A stretch of DNA of 64,000 nt from Adiantum capillus-veneris (lineage: Eukaryota > Streptophyta > Polypodiopsida > Polypodiales > Pteridaceae), in the NCBI GenBank assembly GCA_014529385.2, contig CM043944.1:56181268-56245267 (forward strand). The letters are read 5' to 3'. Position numbers and translations under genes: made by a program. Below, in pieces: positions 59,953 to 64,000 of this stretch. The notes under the pieces were generated by a model. That model did no database searches, was not told where the DNA came from, and was given only the letters and a program-made list of their open reading frames with translations. The first letter of the stretch is position 1. Each line of letters begins with the position of its first letter.

Positions 59953-60204
59953 GATCCAAAACAATAAAAATGGAAAAGAAAAGACGAAAAACAAAAAAAA
60001 TCCAAGCAACCAATGCCGAAGTAATCAAGCAGCTTTCTTTAAAAAACACATGGGACGAGGTTTTAAAAGATAAGATACTAGGGCCTCGCTATGTAACCAA
60101 TTACTATAATATGCATTGGCTTTTTAGGGATTTGCAGCTTTTCAAATTTCGACCAATATTGACTAGATTTTCAATATATGCTTTACTCTATTATTTTGAG
60201 CTAA

Positions 60205-60774
60205 GAAAGAATTAAAAACCGACAACACTTAACATACAAGCTCCTTTGGATTCAAAGCCCGGTTATATATAAATTACCTCTAGCTAAAGACCCTATTCAT
60301 TCGAAATTTGTTGAATTAGCGGAACTACCTGTAAATTTAAGCAAAAAAGAAAAGACAATATCGGATTCACTTAAAATTAGCAAGGACATGGCAACATATT
60401 CTTAATATCTCTCAGATAAATTACTTTTAATCCTTTCTCTTTTTATAGCAAGGTGTGCAGGGTATTTAGTATACAGTCACTGGAGAAAAGGCAAAGATAA
60501 GGACGATGGATCTAGCGAGAGTAGGTTACATGCAACACAAGGTATAATCAATTTATTAAATACACTAAAACAAGAGTATAGTAGCTGTCGTGTTCATGTT
60601 CCTTATGTTAGTGTGAAAGGTGTAGTGAGTGTCGGTCAATGCAATGTTGGCCGATTCGGTCTAATTGCACCTGTTACTTACAACTTGTGTGATCATATGC
60701 TTAATCCTGGTATTGGCAAATTCTTTTATGGGCCTCTCTTGCAAAGTGCTTCTCTCTTGAAGTATTCAATCTGA
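60205..60774 (+). pseudogene. Unidentified near-open frame downstream of the Rep-like remnant
   Basis: A 190-codon frame with a single TAA (60403-60405), overlapping the end of the Rep-like frame by about 10 bases in the next frame. Readable stretches include YKLLWIQSPVIYKL, KFVELAELPVNLSKKEK, LILSLFIARCAGYLVYSHW, HATQGIINLLNTLKQEY and VSVKGVVSVGQCNVGRFGL. I recognise no domain. So few stops in AT-rich DNA implies past coding use. It may be the frameshifted rest of the same viral or plasmid protein, or a second ORF of that element. Confidence 0.45.
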
Positions 60775-60889
60775 GTGACAATGGGCTAACAGGATACTTT
60801 CCTAAAGCTATTATAAGCTAACTGCTTTCCCAGCTAAGCCCTATTGTAGCCGCAGGCTGGCCATTGGGATCATCTTCTTTTTTTTTGTT
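60775..60889. other. Junction between the Rep-side frame and the receptor-kinase remnant
   Basis: Short plus-strand LRR-like words (LEVFNLSDNGLTGYFPK) at 60756-60806 lie in the opposite direction to the LRR region to the right. A T-run follows at 60871-60880. Confidence 0.5.
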
Positions 60890-60894
60890 GCCAT

Positions 60895-60992
60895 GAATTA
60901 TACAAACTGCCATTTTCCATGTACTCATAGGTCGTGCCATAAAGCTACTTATACAAGCTGCCATTTTCCATGTACTCATAGATGAGAAACCT
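60895..60992 (-). repeat. Direct duplication of the kinase hinge segment
   Basis: CTGCCATTTTCCATGTACTC occurs at 60908-60927 and again at 60959-60978, each after ATACAAA/GCTG. This duplicates the code for YEYMENGSLY. Confidence 0.85.
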
Positions 60993-61654
60993 TTCATTGT
61001 CTGTCTGAGAATAACCCTACAAAGAGACGAGGTTAGGGTGCTTGATTTTCCCTTTTTTTTTTATCTTTTCCTAGAAATCTCTTGGCTCACCCTTCTCATC
61101 AATCTTATGGAAGAGCTTCTTAACCGCTACCACAGTTTGATCGTCTAAGGTGGCCTTGTAAACTATGCTAAAGCCTTCACTGCCGATCTTGGCCTCTTTA
61201 CAGAAGCCCTTGGTGGCCTCCTTGAAGGTGGTTATGGTCTAGGTGGTTTTTGGAGCATTGGACCAGGATGCCTAAGCTGAAAGGGATGGTGCCAATGAGG
61301 TTGTTATGTAATAATGAAAGCACCTGGGTGTAGATTAGGCTACCATAGTCCTCTGGAATAGTGCCTGTAAGCTTGTTTTGGTTAACATCAAAGAATGTTA
61401 GTCTACCTTCACTAGATCCTAGAGGGTTAGGGATGTAGTATGGTGCAATTTCTGCATAGAAACGCTAAGGTTGCATCTCTGCTCTGGAAGTTTAGAATTT
61501 TGCTTAGCCTTAAGGCGTGAACTCTTCTCATGATAAGCACTGAACCCAAGCCATACTCTGTGCATAGATCTCCGTACAGACACTTAAAATACCCAAATTG
61601 CAAACCAGTGTTGAGCGTTCCTTTTATCACCTTCCCTGCTTGCTCGGTCAGTTC

Positions 61655-62980
61655 TCAGGGGATGATGCCCTCTAGCTCATTGCTGCTAAGATCCAACCAC
61701 ACCAGATACCTGCAGTTTCCAAGTGTGGGTGGAATTGTGCCTGATAATGAATTTTTGCCAAGGTGCAAAAAATTGATTCTTGGCATAAGCCCCAGCTCTG
61801 GCGGAATGTAACTTGTGAGACGGTTGTTTGACATAGTTAGCCACTCTAGGCTACTGCAGTTTGAGAGGGTGGGCGGGATGGTGCCTGACAAAGGCCCAAA
61901 CGCAAGTGATTGATTCGCCAGCATGAGACCACTAAAGGAATGATGCCTGTGATTTAAAGAGGTTGCTTGTGAGGAGAGCGAGCTCCTCTAAGCTGTAGTT
62001 TTCCAAGGTGGGTAGAATTGTGCAACCAGCAACCACAGTTGTCTTGTCGTTGAGCAGATGTCAGCTCTTCTCCCTCAATGAAATGAGATTGGCCCACTCC
62101 TTCCTGCAAGTAAGGCAAGACGGGCAGTGGCTTTGCCGTTCACAAAATTATGATATCTAATGTGACAAGGTTAAACCATACAAGGGCACTGCCCCAGACA
62201 ATTCATTATTTGCAAGCAGCAACTTCTTGAGAGAAGGACCACAAAATAAGGGAAGGATGCTTTCTGTGGTATGGGAAAAAAAGTAAATTTCTTTTAGTCT
62301 AACAAGAGAGAAGAGAGTAGCTCCCTTCCGTCCAAATTAACATGATAAGATATCAATGAAAGAGCTCCCTTCGATCCAAATTAACATAATAAGACGTCAA
62401 TGAAAGAGCTCCCTTCAGTCCGAAGTAATATGATAAGACATCAGGATCTTCCTTCAGTCCAAAGAAAAGTAGCTCCCAAACCAAAGGAAAGCTTTCTTAC
62501 TAGCTTCCTTCAGTCCAAAGGATACTAAATAGCTTAGCTCCCTTCAATTTAAGGTGAGGTGGCTTCCTAGCCTAGGGTAGTTCTCTCCCGTCCATGGAGA
62601 AAGAGTTCCCTTCAGTCCAAAGTTTATTTTAGTTCAAAGATCCCTTCAATCCAAAAAAAGTATAATGAAATATTTTCCTTACCACAAAAAGCTTTCGGTG
62701 TCGCATAATCACGTCACCGGCACCATCTAGCTCGTTGCCGCTGAGATCAACCCATGATAGATACGTGGAGTTCTCAAGTGTAGGCAGTATTGTGCCCGAG
62801 AATGAATTGTTGTTAAGATGCAAAAAATTGATTCTTGGCATAAGCCCCAGCTCTGGCGGAATGTAACTTGTGAGACGATTGTTTGAATTTGAAATAGTTA
62901 GCCACTTTAGGCTGCTGTAGTTTGAGAGGGTGGGCGGGATGGTGCTGTTGAGAAGGTGAGATTGAACACCAATAGCCATA
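61655..62980 (-). repeat. Duplicated LRR segment within the pseudogene
   Basis: About 280 bp at 61655-61930 and 62700-62960 both encode LTSYIPPELGLMPRINFLHL and the flanking repeats on the minus strand, with moderate divergence. Segmental duplication, or two former paralogous genes now side by side, would explain it. Confidence 0.75.
62305..62600. repeat. Degenerate tandem repeat with AGCTCCCTTC core
   Basis: Units of about 54 bp at 62310, 62360 and 62410 (AGAGCTCCCTTC, GTCCAAATTAACAT, AATAAGACATCAATGAA). Shorter CCTTCAGTCCAAAG echoes continue to about 62650. It lies between the two LRR copies. Confidence 0.75.
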
Positions 62981-64000
62981 ATTGCCTTGTTGTGCTGCGG
63001 ATGTCAATGGGGATTTCCTATTCAATAAAGTTGCCCTACATAACCATCTCTCTCATGTTAGCCATAGCCGGTAGCGGTGTCGGGAAGGCGCAAGTCATAA
63101 AGTTGTAACTGACATCTATTGCAGCAAGGCTGCTACAGCTCTCCAAGGGCACCACCCCAGACAAATCATTGTCTGCTAATAGCAATCTGCAGAGCGAAGG
63201 ACCACAGATCTTGCAAGGAATACTTCCTTTGCAGGCATTTGCACTGAGGTCAAGTACCCTTAAGCTACTAGAGTTGGGGAGGGATGCAGGAAGAGGCCCC
63301 GTGAACTTGTTGAAGCTCAATACAAGCTTATGCAGAGCCGGAAATTGGGATTACCTTGTTTCTTCTTGTTGCTGAAAGATCTAGCTTCTTAAGCTGGTGT
63401 AAAGAATCCCCAAAATCGGGTAGTATTGCACCTGTGAGATTGTTTTCGGAGACGGAAAGCACCTCTAGGCTTACTAGCTGGTTGAAGATGGTGGGAATAT
63501 TTCCAGAAGTTCAAGGAGATGTTGACATAGTGCAAGCTTTGGTAGGAGCTGCGGGATGTAGGAATTGGGCCTGTAAAATTTTTAGAGAGATCTAACAAAG
63601 CTAGGTCTGAGCAACTACCAGCTATGGCAGTTGTGAGGTTCAAGGTAGATAATAAGAAGTCTATAAGAGGTATTTTACCAGTTCCTTGATCAAAGGAAAT
63701 GTTAAGATGTTTAAGTGTCCTGCATTGGCCGATACCCATCAGGAGGCTGCCTGAAAGGCTGTTGTTTGAAATGTTAAGCCATGAAAGAAAGGGTGCCGCA
63801 ATGGAGGAGAGAGCATCGGAGAAGTTGTTGTGCAAAAGCCTTGTCAAGCACGCAATCAAATCCTTCCCTTCCCCAAGATTACAAATCCACTCCCTGTGGT
63901 ACTGCGCCTATTCTGCCTCTGCCATTAAAAGAAAATAGCGACTGGATGAACCGAACCGGGTAGGGTACTTTTTAACGTTGATCATCGATTTTTGTCAACA

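Larger units (their letters stand above)
60890..63960 (-). pseudogene. LRR receptor-like kinase pseudogene fragments
   Basis: The minus strand carries LRR repeats from about 63859 down to 61655: LSFNKFTGPLPASLPNSSSL, NNRLTSYIPPELGLMPRINF, NSLSGTIPPTLGNC. Then, near 61240-61080, a kinase N-lobe follows (TFKEATKGF, KIGSEGFSIVYKATL, VVAVKKLF with the ATP-binding Lys). Hinge sequence comes at about 61030-60960 (HPNLVSL, ERFLIYEYMENGSLY). The glycine loop lacks its third Gly (Ser). Catalytic loop and C-lobe are missing. Stops and frameshifts are everywhere. Plant LRR kinases of this plan sit in the plasma membrane; this copy is dead. Confidence 0.85.

Overview
The window is repeat-dominated nuclear DNA from a land plant; the lineage cannot be fixed from sequence alone. 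The evidence is plant-type En/Spm (CACTA) transposases with phase-0 introns, Gypsy LTR retrotransposons primed by tRNA-iMet-like and tRNA-Asp-like sites, a broken LRR receptor kinase, and very long CT/GA and CA/GT microsatellites. I see no intact host gene. Almost all of the 64 kb is transposons nested in transposons.

Left part (1-27.9 kb): a CACTA element (CACTA-1, 328-27912, target duplication CTC) is split by two retroelements. The first is a Gypsy element (Gypsy-1, 1021-17371, plus strand) with 2.4-3 kb LTRs. Its 5' LTR carries a second CACTA (CACTA-2, 2483-8320, duplication ACT), and the 3' LTR preserves the matching empty site at 16401-16403. The second is a truncated minus-strand LTR element (Retro-A, about 23990-27415).

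Middle (about 28.0-52.2 kb): two inverted ends built from 68-bp palindromic units bound a region of about 24 kb. The left end carries a solo LTR of the Retro-A family in opposite orientation. Inside is a decayed Gypsy-like element (Gypsy-C, about 31.6-50.0 kb) with an intact 244-aa ORF resembling L1 ORF1p. Gypsy-C is interrupted by a young gag-only retrotransposon on the minus strand (TR-GAG, 35254-46453, duplication GAGGA). The TR-GAG leader carries six copies of a 24-bp palindrome.

Right part (52.2-64 kb): a degraded rolling-circle Rep-like (HUH endonuclease) reading frame is split by a third CACTA (CACTA-3, minus strand, 52688-59952, duplication GAT). It is followed by an unidentified near-open frame and by a fragmented LRR receptor-kinase pseudogene on the minus strand.

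The three CACTA copies are one family. Each has different lesions in its TnpD transposase, and only CACTA-2 keeps an uninterrupted second gene (TnpA-like, three exons, 371 aa). Points most worth testing: the apparent first gag exon inside the Gypsy-1 LTR, the palindrome array in the gag-only element, the ORF1p-like ORF behind an LTR and primer-binding site, and the endogenous Rep-like sequence.
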